In this document: in pieces, positions 62,276-64,000 of the stretch | How positions within the stretch are numbered: the first letter of the stretch is position 1 | Layout: each line of letters opens with the position of its first letter | DNA from: Rhizophagus irregularis | Taxonomy: Eukaryota > Glomeromycota > Glomeromycetes > Glomerales > Glomeraceae | Assembly (NCBI RefSeq): GCF_026210795.1 | Contig: NC_089435.1 | Coordinates: 3,100,001 to 3,164,000, forward strand | Reading direction: 5' to 3' | DNA length: 64,000 bases | The notes under the pieces: model-generated | Databases searched by the model: none | Told to the model about the DNA's origin: nothing | The model's input: only the letters and a program-made list of their open reading frames with translations | Translations under genes and position numbers: made by a program

Positions 62276-63741
62276 TATTTTAAGTTATATCTACAATGAA
62301 TATTTTTAAATAAAAATAATTTTGATGGTTCTTAATATTAATAAAAATGTAATAAAAATGTAATAAATTAAGTTGTAAATACCAATAAAGTAAGGTAATT
62401 TACTTCATTTAAATATATTTCGGCTTCCATTGAATTATTTTTAAGAGATATTTTACTGGGAAAAATTTATTTTAGACGAAAAAATATAGACGAAATTTTT
62501 TTTTCGATCATTCAAGTGAGAGTCACTAAAAGGAATATTATCATTGATTTTTTTTTTTTGACCATATTTTTGATCTGTAATTCTGACATCATGACCATGA
62601 CTTAAGCATTCGCGAGAAATACAATTAAAATTAAATACTAAATCATAAAAAAAATTGTTGTGAATTAATATTTGATTATTATGATATTAATATTTATATT
62701 TAGTTAATACAATTATATGTATTAGCATTACACAACCGAAAATAGGTGGCAGTATATGAAATTATATAGACATAAAATAAATTGATTTTTATCAACCGCA
62801 GTATCAAAAAGATCACATGTTCCATTCACCAAATAGTAGAGTTGAAAAATTGTCAACGGATTTAAAAAAAATTTTTTTGTCTTTTAAATTTTATTAGAAA
62901 ATGTTCGTGGAGAATTTTTTCTTTTTTTTTTATTAGATTTTTTATAAAATAAAATTTTGGTGTTTTTTTTAATATAGGTAAAGCTCTTCTTTGATGGCAA
63001 TTTCTTTGAGTAATTTTCTTTAATAGAAAAGAATTTTTTTTTTGATAAAATATTTCGTTCGAGAATTTTTTTTATTGATGAGGGAAATTTCCTTTAATAG
63101 AGGAGTTTTTTTTTATGGATAATTTTGTTAAAGAATTTTTAATAAGGAGATTTTTTTTGACAGATAATTTCTTTGGAATTTTTTTTTTAACAGGAGAGAT
63201 TTATTTTTTATAGAGAATTTCATTGAGAATTTTTTAATAGGGAAGAATTTTTTTTCTTGATAGATAATTTTTTTAGAAAATTATTTTAGCAGGGATATTT
63301 TTTTTTTGATAAAGACTTTCATTAAGAATTTTTTTAACAGGAGAGATTTATTTTTGATAGAGAATTTCATTGAGAATTTTTTAATAGGGAAGAATTTTTT
63401 TTCTTGATAGATAATTTTTTTAGAAAATTATTTTAGCAGGGATATTTTTTTTTTGATAAAGACTTTCATTAAGAATTTTTTTAACAGGAGAGATTTATTT
63501 TTGATAGAGAATTTCATTAAAGAATTTTTCTTTAATAGGGAGATAAATAATATTGCTGAGAATCTTTTTATAGAAATTACATTGTGGAATTTTTTTTTTA
63601 ATAGAAAAGAAATTATTTTTTTTGATAGTTCGTTAGTAAATTTTTTAACAGAGGGGATTTTTTTTTTGATAGAATTTCGGTAAAGAATCCTTTCTTAATA
63701 ATAGGGAAGGTTTTTGATGTAGTTGATGAAAATCTACACAG
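62276..63741. other. T-rich intergenic DNA
   Basis: No gene. From about 62860 to 63720 motifs such as GAATTTTTTTTAATAG and GATAGAGAATTTCATT recur irregularly; a regular part is listed next. Confidence 0.5.
63189..63520. repeat. 147-bp tandem repeat, two full and one partial copy
   Basis: AACAGGAGAGATTTATTTTT starts at 63189, 63336 and 63483. The first two copies are nearly identical; the third breaks off after about 38 bases. Confidence 0.85.
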
Positions 63742-63934
63742 TATATATGTTGTGCCTCAGATTGATTCTTGCCTCAGATTAAAACTCACGCTGCGTGAGA
63801 TCAACACCAGATCACGTGCATTACATATATGGTAATTTTACTATGTAGATCATCACGTGTATATACATAATTCGTCACATCCTATTGGTAGTTTTAATCT
63901 GAGGCAAGAATCAATCTGAGGCACAACATATATA
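63742..63934. mobile_element. MITE, 193 bp, 45-bp inverted repeats
   Basis: The left arm (63742-63786) and right arm (63890-63934) are inverted copies that look perfect by eye, starting TATATATGTTGTGCCTCAG. Each arm holds TGCCTCAGATT twice. The inside has ATCACGTG motifs. Since the ends run into TA repeats, the exact border and target duplication cannot be set; a Tc1/mariner-type TA target would fit. Confidence 0.75.
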
Positions 63935-64000
63935 TATATATTTTTAATTAGTAACGATTTCTTTATTAATTAAAAATTTATATATAATATAGATTATATA

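Overview
The window looks like part of a very AT-rich fungal genome, most probably an arbuscular mycorrhizal fungus of the Rhizophagus type. This is inferred from gene content, not from a search: short (60-120 nt) GT-AG introns, BTB-BACK-TLDc proteins, an expanded family of TKL-like kinases with short C-terminal exons, an AIG1-type GTPase relic, a small secreted Cys-rich protein, and a high load of transposons.

Layout. 1-3.1 kb: the 5' part of an unknown gene running off the left edge, then a decayed BTB-BACK gene. 4.0-12.1 kb: a complete Ty3/gypsy LTR retrotransposon (928-bp LTRs) with a clear -1 frameshift signal between gag and pol and many CGA-to-TGA-type stops. 12.9-21.5 kb: a dead and an intact BTB-BACK-TLDc gene, separated by a putative TIR element. 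23.3-28.5 kb: a Helitron-like copy, an AIG1-type GTPase relic and a Tc1-like transposon (DD34E) broken by one frameshift. 29.0-35.4 kb: a 6.4-kb terminal-inverted-repeat element with palindromic minisatellites at both ends and an ORF1-like pseudogene inside. 35.6-37.6 kb: a three-exon SAM/SAM/DUF3990-like gene. 41.3-47.3 kb: a seven-exon kinase gene, a small zinc-ribbon ORF and a kinase fragment. 48.8-49.5 kb: a secreted protein gene. 50.3-54.6 kb: tRNA-like and Helitron-like repeats, one of them split by a younger 1.6-kb insertion. 54.8-61.4 kb: a second kinase gene, followed by an antisense kinase relic and a MITE near the right edge.

The most unusual object lies in the second kinase gene. 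Between its third exon and its kinase-domain exon there is a 4.7-kb stretch in which about 42 intron-like units (about 101 nt each) are separated by exactly three nucleotides, in the form AG-NNN-GTAAG. A last unit has a one-nucleotide gap. If every unit is spliced as written, the frame stays open from the ATG at 54827 to the stop at 61376, and the one-nucleotide exon supplies the phase change that the kinase exon needs. This would be a tandem array of microexons or recursive splice sites. It is a hypothesis read from sequence and needs RNA evidence.

Functionally, the intact cellular genes point to signalling (two kinases), protein-interaction scaffolds (BTB-TLDc, SAM) and secretion. They sit among transposons of several classes, which explains the repeated gene relics.
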